From assembly GCA_022702705.1 (NCBI GenBank), contig CM040428.1, forward strand, positions 59,066,155 to 59,130,154: 64,000 nucleotides of DNA, given 5' to 3'. The notes under the pieces were generated by a model. The model did no database searches and had not been told where the DNA came from. It saw only the letters and a program-made list of their open reading frames with translations. Shown here in pieces: positions 11,358-23,200 of the stretch. Source of the stretch: Papilionanthe hookeriana x Papilionanthe teres (lineage: Eukaryota; Streptophyta; Magnoliopsida; Asparagales; Orchidaceae). Each line of letters starts with the position of its first letter. Positions within the stretch are counted from its first letter, which is position 1. A program made the position numbers and the translations under genes.

Positions 11358-11530
11358 GGGCCCGTTTGAGATAACTTATAAGTACGGCAGAGTTTTTGAA
11401 AATGTTGTCGCCGCGTTTGGATTTTTTACACTAAACGCAGGCAGCGAGTCGACCCTCGCGGCCGTCCCGCGGGCCGCGTTTCAGGATAAGCTGCTTATCC
11501 TGAAACACACAAGCTGCTCCAAACAGACCT
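11358..11530. mobile_element. MITE, Harbinger-like, with TAA target duplication
   Basis: GGGCCCGTTTGAG ... CAAACAGACCT inverted ends, TAA on both sides (11355-11357 and 11531-11533). 173 bp, much more GC-rich than its surroundings. Contains a perfect palindrome at 11478-11506. Confidence 0.75.
11478..11506. other. Perfect 29-base palindrome (14-bp arms, one-base centre)
   Basis: GTTTCAGGATAAGC, T, GCTTATCCTGAAAC. Lies inside the MITE near its right end. Confidence 0.9.
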
Positions 11531-11966
11531 TAAGTCTACTTCAAAATAGGCATAATATTATACAATCTTAAGATTTCATTAATATAAATATCATGAAATT
11601 ATTTAAAATATGTGATTGTAAAACAATATAGTAATTTTATTAGCAATATCAAATACTAATGACATGCTTAAAATGGAGAAATTCTATAAACATTAAACCT
11701 AAGAATTATTTGCATCTTGTTATAAACATTAAACCAAAATTATAAAAATTTCTGAAGACTAATTTTCGTATTTCTATTTGTTTTCTAGATCTCATTCCTT
11801 CTTCCACATATAGCTTAATCTGAAGATTTCATTAATATAAAACCTCAAAAATTATTGAATTCACTTTGAGATTAATGCCCATACTAATCATTCATATGCA
11901 TTATTAATCCTAATCATTATATAATTCATATCATGATATCACAACAGTTATATATATATATTGCTC

Positions 11967-12149
11967 GTGCCGAGTTCCTGACCTGTTGGTGGCAGGGTCA
12001 CTGTAAGTCCCCTCAGGTCAAGGGTTCGATCCCACCGTGGAGCGGGGGATCAGTCTGTTTAGGCACATGCAGCGGGCACTCATCATGGGGCCCAAACACA
12101 TGGAAAACTGATATTTGAGCCTCTGCCCAATGTCGGTTTTCTTTCACAC
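11967..12149 (+). mobile_element. SINE of the same family, inserted in a (TA)n site
   Basis: CCTGACCTGTTGGTGGCAG and B-box GGTTCGATCCC (12023-12033). The flanks repeat (TA)nTTGCTC on both sides (11949-11966 and 12150-12178), so the target site was TA-rich and was duplicated on insertion. Confidence 0.75.
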
Positions 12150-12225
12150 TATATATATATATATATATATATATTGCTCAAAGTGCTTGTGATTTGAGAA
12201 CCATGTAATTAGAGCTTTTAAAAAT

Positions 12226-12756
12226 GCTCTCGTTCGTGAATAACTCGTGTTCAGCTTGTTAACAAGCTCGTATTGGATTCCTTCACTAAGTTAATGAGTC
12301 CAACAAGATCAATGTTTTTACGCTTGATATATAAACGAGACGAACACGAACAAAGATTTGTCCATTCGTGTTCGACTCATTTTGGCTCGATATAACTATA
12401 TATACATAATTGATGAGTAGCATTTTAAAAAAAAAATTAATTAACTAAAATACTACAAAAATTTATAATCAATTAAAAATATTAATTAAAAAATATATAT
12501 TAAATTATAATTAAATAATGGTTTAATATAAATAATAAGATTTAAATCACATCCTAACCCTGAACATCCTACAGCTGTGTCACCAGGGTTGTCAAAACGA
12601 TGGTATTCGGCTCTTTAAGCAAACGAGCCGAAAATGAACATATTTTTTCTGTTTGAAATATAAACGAGCCGAACAGGAACAATTGTGTTTTTTAGCGAGC
12701 CAAACACGAGTTGAGCATGAGCTCGCTCGTGTTCAACTTGTTTACACCCCGACATG
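12226..12756. mobile_element. Dispersed repeat, GAACACGAAC family, copy b
   Basis: TCGTTCGTGAATAACTCGTG ... ACTTGTTTACACCCC. Contains an inner unit beginning CAGGGTTGTCAAAA (about 12587) that ends at the same TTTACACCCC terminus, equal to the short form seen at 52.86 kb. Confidence 0.6.
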
Positions 12757-13037
12757 TAATGAGTGATAAGACAATAAATTTAACCATCGTGCTTGAGATT
12801 TCAAATGAAAAACTAAAGAAACTCGAGATTAGAAAGTACAAAGCCCCCTTCAAAAGTTCAATATGTTGCACCCATTAAAGAACAAATGGCAAGAACTCTA
12901 AAAGATGTAAAATGGAAATAATATTCCAATACGAATTTTTAAAATAGCATGCTATTGAGTCTCCCCGTATGAACTAATAATTCCGATTGCTGACTGGTGC
13001 TTCAACCTCCCCAGGTTCCAAAGCACAGCTAAAAACT

Positions 13038-13043
<6 letters not shown>

Positions 13044-13121
<78 letters not shown>
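13044..13121. repeat. (TA)n microsatellite
   Basis: About 39 pure TA units. Confidence 0.97.
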
Positions 13122-13123
<2 letters not shown>

Positions 13124-13466
13124 CCCACATTCATAAACCTTAGATGCTTCATAATGAGGGGTAGGAAGATCTAACTCATCCCCTATACATTTCGGTTGTG
13201 GCAATCATCATCTTCCAGTTGGCTTCACTAATTGCTTGGAGGTAAATAACTCTGTACTCCTTTGTACAGCAGATAGACTATTACTACTGAGCCAGCCCAA
13301 TGGAATTTCACTTTGGAGATTCGGCATTAAAAAAAAAAAAAAAAGGAATAGTATCTCCTAAACTATATGTGTTAGGTATGACTCATGTACCAAATAAGGG
13401 CCGATGCTGGAGCGGAACGGAACGAGCCAGCAGAGCAGAGCTCGCGAGTGGAGTGGAGCGGAAGCA

Positions 13467-13558
13467 TCTGTTCAATTGGGAGGAGTTTCATTATGTGGGT
13501 TGGGGGTGCATAGTACGGTATATGGGTAAATTTATAATTATATATTGTACACCAGGAT

Positions 13559-13592
<34 letters not shown>

Positions 13593-13768
13593 CGCGCGCG
13601 CGCGCTGTATTGTAAAACCAAAAGGGATTTGTATATATTTTCGTTAGTCAAAGAAGCCGCCGCACTTGCTCCCGAGGATGTAGGCAAATTCCCGAACTTC
13701 GTTAAATCTTTGTGTTTTCTTCTTGATTTGTGTCGATTCTTGCGTTTTCTTTGCCCTAATTCCTCAAC
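13467..13768 (+). repeat. Decayed solo LTR related to the one at 6223
   Basis: TGTTCAATTGGGAGGAG ... GTGGGTTGGGGGTG ... CTCCCGAGGATGTAGGCAAA ... CCTCAACA follows the same order as the 6.2-kb LTR, including a dinucleotide tract at the same place. No primer site follows. Confidence 0.55.
13559..13605. repeat. Compound (TA)n(TG)n(CG)n tract
   Basis: TA, then about nine TG/GT, then about six CG units; one unbroken alternating pyrimidine-purine run. Confidence 0.95.
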
Positions 13769-14102
13769 AATATGCATTCATAGAATTCTAGAGTTTGAGA
13801 TGGTAGATGAACACTCACACTTTCGCATTTTAGCAAAATTTATTTAAACATAGAATTTGCAAGACATAAAGACAATGACCGTGTACAATAATCATAAAAG
13901 GTACATCAATAATAAAACTGCAAAAGAAAGTTTAAGTAGAAACTATGGAATAGAACTAACTGGAAAGTAGCATTTAGAAATAAAACACAGCTAAGTACAG
14001 ATATAAGGCATTAAAGAGCCATTTGTTTGCATTTAGTCACAACCAAAACTCTACAAATGCTAAAAGTTTTGATAATATTGAGAATAAATGAAATGATCCT
14101 TA

Positions 14103-14207
14103 TTATGGGTTAACTCTCTCTATCTGCCAAGCATTATTAGATTGATCACTGCTACGACTTGATGTGAATAGGAACCTCACATTTCTTTTCAAGTTCACAT
14201 AATCTAC
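14103..14207 (-). CDS. Exon 7 of the PPOX2-like gene (residues 171-204 and stop)
   Basis: Begins VDYVNLKRNVRFLF after a TTCAG acceptor at 14208 and ends ...WQIERVNP-TAA. The V-D-Y-x-N-L start and the W...VNP end are the family's C-terminal strand that packs on the partner subunit in PNP-oxidase dimers (family knowledge). The Ser-rich stretch SSRSSDQSNN is a variable insert. Exon 7 is too short to stand out as an ORF. Confidence 0.86.
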   Translation of the reverse strand, partial: VDYVNLKRNVRFLFTSSRSSDQSNNAWQIERVNP

Positions 14208-17200
14208 CTGAATCAATTAGACAGGGAACGTAAGATTGACTCAATAATTGAAAACTTGTAAAAGCTCGGATTAATAGTAAAAGCTACTTAAAAAAATTGA
14301 TTTCTTAGAAATCAGAACTCTATTTTTGCATTGTCATGAAGCCATCCTGAAAACGGACAAGAAGGCACAAATGAACTGATGTGGTTTAGAAGAGTTTATT
14401 AGGTGTCTGAGGCAGAAAACAATAGGAGTGATTAAAGAGACGCAAGACTAATTCTACAGCAATAAATTAAGAAGGCAATACAAAGATTAGTTGAAGGAAA
14501 CCAAACCTGCTCTGGGTTGAAAACCAGAAGACAAAATGAATCAACTGGCCCACTAGATGGATCAAGTTGATAATCTTCGTTAGGTTCCTCAAGAAGTGGA
14601 AGACGAGGAACAGGCCTCAAGTACTGCAACCTTGACTTGAGAGAGTTTGCAAACCAAGATTCCTTTCTTTGCTGCGTAAACAATGATGGTTTAAATATGT
14701 AACTACTGGAGACTGAAGAACTGTCTGCAGATAAATAATAACTTCTACATCAGCAGAGAGGTGGAAGATAAATGAGTTGGATGGCATCCTGAGGATGGCA
14801 AGGGAGCATGAACAAAATATTCAACTGTATACAGAAATTTCAAACTGCAGTTCAAATACAACAACAACAACAACAACAAGTCTTTATCCCACGAAGTGAG
14901 TTCGGCTACAAGAATCTTTTTTCTCCATTGTATCCTATTAAGTGTCATATTCTCATTCAATTCTAATAAATTAAGATTATTTTTTATACAATATGCCCAA
15001 GTCTTTTTAGGTCTACCTCTACTTTTCGTAATATAAGTTGAATCTAATACAACTACTCTCCTAACCAGATCATCAGAAGGTCAATGTTTACCAAACCATC
15101 TAAGACAACTTTCTCTAATCTTTTCTACCACTAAAGCTACTCCAACACTTTCACGGAAACATTTCATTCGCATTTTGTCTCTAAGTGTCAAGCCACTAAT
15201 CCACCTAAGCATTCTCATCATAGCAACACTTAATTGCGTTTCATGCTACTCTTTTAAAGGCCAACATTCAGCGCCATAAAGCATTCCAGATCTCACCACC
15301 ATCTACACCGGAGTTAACCCAAAGCCCGACCAAACGAAAAATATTATTGCTGACTTCAAAGAAAGTATAAGACGACTCTTCAACTGAAAACAACACAAGA
15401 AAATGCAAACAGAAAGCAACAATGATGACTGCCAAATAAGAAAAGGAATACAGACAGAACGACCACCTCTAAAGGAGGGCGACAAATCCAGAAGGCAGAA
15501 AGGAAGCTGCCATAGAGCTGGTCGGGGTGTTGACCTCATTTTTGAGATTTTTTTCCCCCCTCCTTAGAGCCTAGGATCTAGTCTTAGGTTCTCCCTATTT
15601 GACCCTCCTAGCGAGGCTAATAATGGAACCTACCTCACATAGAACTTCAGACCATTTCTTGACCTATTTTTATGAAGACCTCGCATGAGTAGTCCCAAAC
15701 ACTCGACTCTTAATTGCAAAGGCTAATGACTAACAGATAGAAGGCCCAAAAATGAGTTCCCATAGGATCAGACGGCCCTAGGAAAACCACTTGCGACTCG
15801 GATTCTCACTAACATCGTATTTTGCACGCGCATCGCACCACGCACGATCTTGACTTGAATTGACCCGACCGTCGGTGAACTCGTCTGGATGACCTTAGAT
15901 GACGAAACGAACCGCACGGATGCGTCCGGGACATCAATTTTAGCTATGAAAGACACCCACATTGACATGGTTCTACGCACGCACAAACGACACAAAATTC
16001 GATGCAAATAACTAATTAATCAGGGGGTGCGAGTTCAAGCTCAGCCCAGATCTGATTTGGGCTAAATGATGCGGCGACTTTATATACTTAAAAATGCGGG
16101 ACTTTATGAATTTAGATTTATATATTTATAATGGTTTAATAAAGTCACGCTTTCAATATAATACTGCGTATCATATCGAGTAATACGAGCTACAATGAGT
16201 CACAGTTATCAATCCACGAGGGAGGTGAACGTTCTTTAAATCGGATAATATAACACTAAAATCCAATACCAAATGGAACAATTGCTTAAGTGTACTACTA
16301 ACTAGTTAATGCAAAGTTCGATAATAAAATTACTACGATTACTTCTACATACTAAACTCTTAACTAACACACGCACTAACTTATGTGATTTATAAAATAC
16401 TTACATGTGAAAAAGTGTCTTTCTTCTGCATAAAGATCATGATGTGTGGATGATGAAGAATGTTAATTATACGTATTGTCTTAAATAGGAGCATATTTGT
16501 TTCTTTACTCATTAAAAGAGTACCCCATTTTCTAAGCGTGTAAAGAACGTTGACGTATCTTAAGTTTAGTCATTAAGTTAGAAATGCTAGGCTGTGAGGA
16601 TACGGCTACTCACTACTGAGCTCCCACTCACCCTTTACCCGAAGGCTAACCATAAGCTTTAGTTACCGATCTTAAGACCAAATTGGGGATCCCATTACGT
16701 CACCATGAAACCTCCGATTTGAAGTCAAGTCAAAACTCGTTTCACTATTTATTTGCACTTAATCCACGTGACTACGCAATTCATTCACGGACATTAAATG
16801 ATTTCTTCATTTTTGTTGTAGAATATTCGATTCTTTTGGAATTAATATTCGTCAACGTGTTTTAACGATTCGATTAATAGGATTGAAAAGTAAATTAAGT
16901 TCAAATGAAATAAACATCACGGCTTTATAATGCTTTAAGGGCACATCGATTCACATCATCACATCATCGCTACTTCATTACTAAGAAGAAAGGCAAGGGA
17001 AACTACTCACAATTCATGGAGAAGATATTTAAAACACATGGATTTTATATATAAAAGATGAGTCATACAAACAACAAAAGTAAATCCAAATTATCTCTTT
17101 CTCTTCCCCAAGCAAATTCTTCAAAGTCCCCTTGAATCATTTTCTCTTCCTTGCAACACTTGATTTCTCCCTTTGGAGCAAGATGAAGAAGCGATCTCTC

Positions 17201-20200
17201 ACTTACTCCCTCTTCTCCACTCCTGTAGAAAAATCTCTCTTAAAATCACAAACCCTAACTCTCGCTTACACTTTCCTCACACTCTCTACAGCAATTCTCT
17301 TCTCTTCCTCCTCTTTATTTTCGTCTTGGAAACTTAATTTAATGTTAGGAACGAATCCCCTAAGAGTTTCTTCAAGCACGTCTTCAAAAATCCGCCAAAA
17401 TTTTTAAATTCGAATTGAACCGACATAGGGTGTCGGCGGCGCCCGATAGTGGCACCGGCGGCGCCCGATAGTGGCACCGACGGCGCCCGATCGTGCCAAT
17501 AAATTTGAACTCTCTGGAATAGGTGGCGATGGCCTCATTCTACACTGGCGCCATGCATCGTTTTCCTCCAAATTGCTCCGTTTTGCTCCGAGTCGTTCTT
17601 TTTTGCATCTTTTCGCTCCAATCCTTTATAATCGTCATATCATATGACAAATCATGAAAAATATCTTCCTTTAAAGTGCAATATCACCAAAAATAGGTAA
17701 AAACATATAGCTAAAAGAGTATATATTTTTGGTGCATCACTAAACACGGGTCAATTATACCAGGTCGAGACGAAAATGCAATTCATAATTTGAAAATTCA
17801 AATTTAAAATAAACCGTCAAATGTCATTTTAATAGAGCATTATATTATTCCGATAGGCCTACTGTTCTACCGGAAACCATTTAATTCCCCCTCGTAACGT
17901 CTTTCTAGAATTTGCGCGATACAAAAAAAAAGGCCTCGTCTCCTTCTCCCATCCGGCTCACCCTCGCCTCCTCTCTGCACCGCAGACCGAAAGCCCACCT
18001 GCTTGCCCCCTCCCTGCGCCGAAGCTTCTCTCCTCTACACCGAAGCTATTCTACTCTTCCTCCTCATTCGGCATCATCCTCCGCTCGCCTCTCCTCCGCA
18101 CCGAAACCACCGTCTGTGTCCCTCTCACACTCGACAGAAGCCCCGCTTGCCTACTTTGCATCTCCCGCCCGAAACTCGCCTACTCTGCCCTCTAGCGCTC
18201 GACCGAAAGCCCCCATCTTCTGCTCCAGATTCCACTCTTCCCCCGCACGACACCCTCTCGCGAGCTCCTCACGCCGAACGACCAGAAGCCCTCGCCTCTC
18301 TGCACCGAAGCCGCCCGCCTCTTCCCCGCGTCGAAATACCGAACTCCCTGTTGTGCCATCTCTTGCTCGATCAAAACCGCTCGCCACTCCCTCTCGCTGG
18401 ATTCCTCCTCGCCGGCCCGACAACCCCTAGCCGAGCCTTCCTCTCAATCTTGTTCAACTTCCCCACTTCTTCAGTTGCGAGGCTGTGAGCTGTGCTTTGA
18501 AGCGGGATCTGGGTACGTTCGAAACTTTATTCGACACGCCCACTCAAAGTTCTTTCAGGTAAATTACATTTCATCGCTAATTAAAGGATGTTCTAAACTT
18601 GTATGCCCCTGGAGCTCATTTGTTGGTAGCTTCCTTTTGCACTGTTATGAGGTTGAGTTTATTGGCGAAGAAATTATAATTTAAGTAATTATTTGTGGTC
18701 TGCAAAGAACATTTTGCGTGATAATCCTTATCTTTGTAGTGTGCCTCTTATCCACTGTTCAACTTTTGCATCTACTATTAACCAGTAATTGATAGGATAG
18801 TTTCTTCAAAATACTAAAGGTGTGAAGATTTATTTATGGAAGTTTTCTTATGGATTTGCCATCCAAACCCCTGTTTTACTTTCTTTTGTCCATAATTTCT
18901 TGACGTGTTTTGGAAACTCATGTGATAAGGTTGAGATTCATTGCTATAATTTATATCTTTTGTTCTTATAAGAGGGAAGTTAAATTTCTCTTGCTATGTT
19001 CATTGGAGAGAGTGAATGACGTTATTGTGCTTCCTATAGCCTTGCTCTTTTAAGTATTTTCCATGCTCCCCTACCCATACATATCCACTCTTTTGGAAAT
19101 ATTAAAAGCACCATTTGACACTGTTTTGACACCACTTTGGGGCATTTTGGAGGGCTGATTTGTGCCTAAATTTCTCACTGTTTTGGGCATTTTATGTGTT
19201 GTTTGGAGAGGTAGAATTGCTGTTTGGAGCCTTTTAGGTGCTGGGTGGACTTTATAATCGCTGTTCGGAGCCATTTAGCTGATGTTTGGAGCTTTTTAAT
19301 TGCTATTTGGGCTTTATAATTGCTGTTTGGAGCCTTTTAGGTGCTGGGTGGAATTTATAATCGCTGTTTGGAGCCTTTTAGTTTGTTGTTTGGACTTTAT
19401 AATTGCTGTTTGGAGCTGGGGGGACTTTATGATTGTTGTTTGGAGCCTTTTAGGTGCTGGGTGGACTTTATAATCACCGTCTGGAGCCTTTTAGTTGTTG
19501 TTTGGGCTTTATAATTATTGTTTGGAGCCTTTTAGGTGCTGGGTGGACTTTATAATCGCTGTTTGGAGCCTTTTAGTTGCTGTTTGGATTTCATAATTGT
19601 TGTTTGAAGCTGAGAGGACTTTATGATCGCTGTATGGAGCCTTTTAGGTGTTGTTTGGACTTTATAATTGTTATTTAGAGCTGGGGGACTTTATAATTGT
19701 TATTTGGAGCTATTTAGTTGTTTGGGTTTTATGATTGCTGTTTGGAGCCTTTTAGGTGCTGTTTGGACTTTATAATCACTGTAGAATGTCATAGGAAGCA
19801 TTGGAACTGCTGTTTGGAGTTGCAAATTATTCTAGGATGCCGCAGGAAGCATCGAAACAGCTATTTGGAGTTGCAAATCACTGTAGAATGTCGTATGAAG
19901 CATCAAAACTGCTGTTCGGAGTTGCAAATCACTGTAGAATGCCGTTCAGAGGCTTATAAGTGTTGTTTAGTGCTATAGGAGGCTTAGGATTGTTGTCCGG
20001 AAGCTTAGGACTGTTGTTGGGAGCTGTAGGAAGCCTTAGGATCATTGTGGGAGGTTCCTAGCCGCTGTCTGGAGTCGCAGGAAGCCTTAGGATCCCTATT
20101 GGAGATTCCTAGCCGCTGTTCGGAGTCGTAGGAAGCCTTAGGATCCCTGTTGGATGGTCCTAGCCGCTGTCCGAAGTTGTAAGTTCTTTTGCTCACTGTT

Positions 20201-23200
20201 TTGGGTTTCATTCGATTATTATAATGCTTTTTAGGCCTGATTTACTTGTTTTTCCCCTTTTTTTAGCATTGCTAATTTTGGAAGTGGGTCGGCCTCCTTC
20301 GTTCTCTTGCTTTATTTTTCTTTTAAAATGGTTAAATCCAAAATGAGAATTTATGATTTGATTATTTGGAAAACACTTAGAGACATTCAAAGATTAGTTG
20401 GAAAATACTTAACTGAGGGTAAAACACCTTAAATTACTTCAAGATTACCGAAACATTAGTTAAAGTGTAGGCTTCCTAGATTTTAGGAGCACGCTTAGGT
20501 GAGAGTTTATCCAGCTTAATTTTCGGTATAGGCGTCACAGATTTTAGGAGACACGCGCTATGTGAGAGTTCATCGCACAATTTTCGATGTAGAGCCTGAA
20601 GCTTTAGAAACACACTCTATGTGAGAGTTACATGCTACCAATTTTCGGTGTAAGACTTTTAGTTATTAGGAGCCTTGTACAGGTGAGGTTACATCTACCT
20701 AATTTTCGAATGAATAATAAAAGCTAGACAACTTGACTGCAATTCACAAGCCGATTAAGACACTGAGCATGAGGATGCAGCTGAGACGTGTCTCGCGCTT
20801 CCTTAATTAAATCGATTGTGAAATTTTCGTCGTAGACTTAACCTACTGGTGAAACTCAGTACATCAGGGATTTAAAATTGAACGTTACGCTCGAGTCATA
20901 CAGCGATTGGGAACATTTATTTTTGTCACATATGTATCATCAGACTGCTATAAGACTGAGGTCTAGGTGGCTAAGACAATGACAATAACACTAATGTGTG
21001 CAAACGAGGGATACAATGTGAATTTTTAGAATAATATCTCCTACCTTAAAGACCTTCAATAAGAGAGAGCAAATTTGCAAAAACTTGGTGGGATTGTTTC
21101 ACGTCTTCTTAGGTTGCAGTAATGCTAGCCGATTAGAGTAGTAACGCTGTGACTACACGACTTTACAAAATATTTACAATAATAAAATAAAATTTCTTTT
21201 GCTTGTTAAAAAGAACTTCATATAAAAATTCAAACAACAGTTTTTCAATGAAAATCAAAGATTTTTTTTTTATGAAAACTTATAGAGGTTCATGGTTAGT
21301 CATTTGAAATGAGGTTAAGGACTGCTCGCCGTAGATTGTCGGGTTGGTAGCTCTCGTTCAAGATCGGGAAGCACACAGTCCAGCTCTGAGCCCCCACCTT
21401 TACTGACGTCCTGTACCTAGTTTCGGTCTTCCATATATGATCACAGTTTCTTTGTTTCGTATGTTCATGTTTTATCATGACTTATTTTGTTGCTTTTCAC
21501 ATTATAATTCGTGCTCTCGTGCTTTTTTTTTTTGCAATTTATTTAAATTCCCTACGATTCATATTATGTTTTATGAAGGAACCATGCAGCGGTAGCAGAA
21601 GCCCAAGTACGCATTTTATTTTAAGCACTGCAGTTCATTTATTTACTTCACAGTATTTCCTTACCTGCACTTATTTAATTTACATACAAAATCAAGATGA
21701 CAACAACAACAACAAAACCCAAAATATTGAAACACACTTGATAAAACCATTTGAACATTAGACATTATGGTACCTATCTTAATGAAAACTTGGAAGTAGC
21801 TTCTGTAGACGGCGACAGACGAGGAGCTTGGATCGAGCGACGAGAGGATCTTGCTTGACGATCTCTATCATTAGTTTAATAATAACGACCCATAGGACTT
21901 GGAGGTAGCTCGTCAGGCACGACGTAAAACCTTACACTTTCTTTAGGCTCCTGTGCAACCACGTTATGCAGCATAAGTCCTAACTCGCTTAGGTTCCGAG
22001 GTTGATGTGTGGTACGACGTAAACCCTCCTATCTTTGCGGTTATTTGCATAATCAGGTATTATACAAGTGCAAGTCCCAAATAATAAAAATATCAGCATC
22101 GAACACTTAATTAACATCATCTCCAAAATGCAGTCACACGATAGGATAGTTTGGGAAATCACCGAGGGTTCTCCTCAAAATCTGTGACGTCCCCTACTTT
22201 TTCTTTTCTTTTGACTCTTAAAAATAATTTTTCCTACTTTAGTCTTTCCCACTTGATTTTTCACGTCCTCATGGTGAAAACATGCATGTGAATTCTAGAA
22301 AACGAACGCGGATCGTTATCGAGAGTTCTGCCAGTGGCCTCGGTCATTTGAGATGTAATTAGCTTATGAGATCTACCGCTATAGGGAAGCTTTGAGCCGA
22401 GATAAAATAAGCTATCTGCTAATCTTTATATTAGATAAGGGAAGTTGTCGGTCACATATAAAATGTTTGTAGGTCAAACGAATGTCATAAACCTCATAGT
22501 TTGTATGATTGGGTTCACCGCCGCAGGATACACTTATCTTTCGAGAGGTGTATTATTTGTGGTATCGGGCACAATTATGCAAACTATTGGGCAAATGAGA
22601 TTCATTCGATCTCATTTTCCAAAAATTAGAACATCATTTTCAAAACCATAATTACATACTTTTTATACTAAATTAAACTTTAAAATTATATTTTCAAAAC
22701 AAAAAAGATTGGCCAAGAGTCGGTAGCAGGCAACATGTGGCAACAGTGTTGGAGGAGCAACAGGTGGCGGTGTTGCTAGAAGAGCAACAGCTGGTTAGCG
22801 GCCTGGGGGAAGGGCAGGGATAATTGGCGGCCTTGGGGAAGAGCAGGGAAGATGGGCAGCTTGCTGGGAGGTGCACGGGACGGTGGACAGCGATCTAGAA
22901 GAGGTCGGTAGCGAATAGTGATCGGGACAGCTCCCAGAAGAGTGAATAATAACTTTGAAGAAGTGGGCGGTGGTCAAGAGAGCACCCAACAAAGTGGATA
23001 GCAATCTGGAAGGAGTAGGATGGGTTGACGGTAGTAGGATAGCTGCTGGAGGTGGCGAACAACAGCAGGGAAGGTGAATGGGGAGGACAACAGTGACTGG
23101 ACTAAAGCTAGATGGTAGGCGAAAAGGAAGGCGAAGGGTAGCATATGTAGTTAGGGGAAAATAAGTATCCCGCGGGATCGAGTTACAGCCGGAGCACATT

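Noticed and set aside
17912..18488. 172- and 161-codon Ser/Pro-rich ORFs as a protein gene
   Set aside because: Overlapping long frames on both strands reflect the CT/GC-biased composition; no domain or consistent codon signal.
21688..21720. (CAA)n at 21.69 kb as another LINE 3' end
   Set aside because: It lacks the CCTTTATCCCAC...GGCTA sequence that follows the tail in the three accepted LINE ends.
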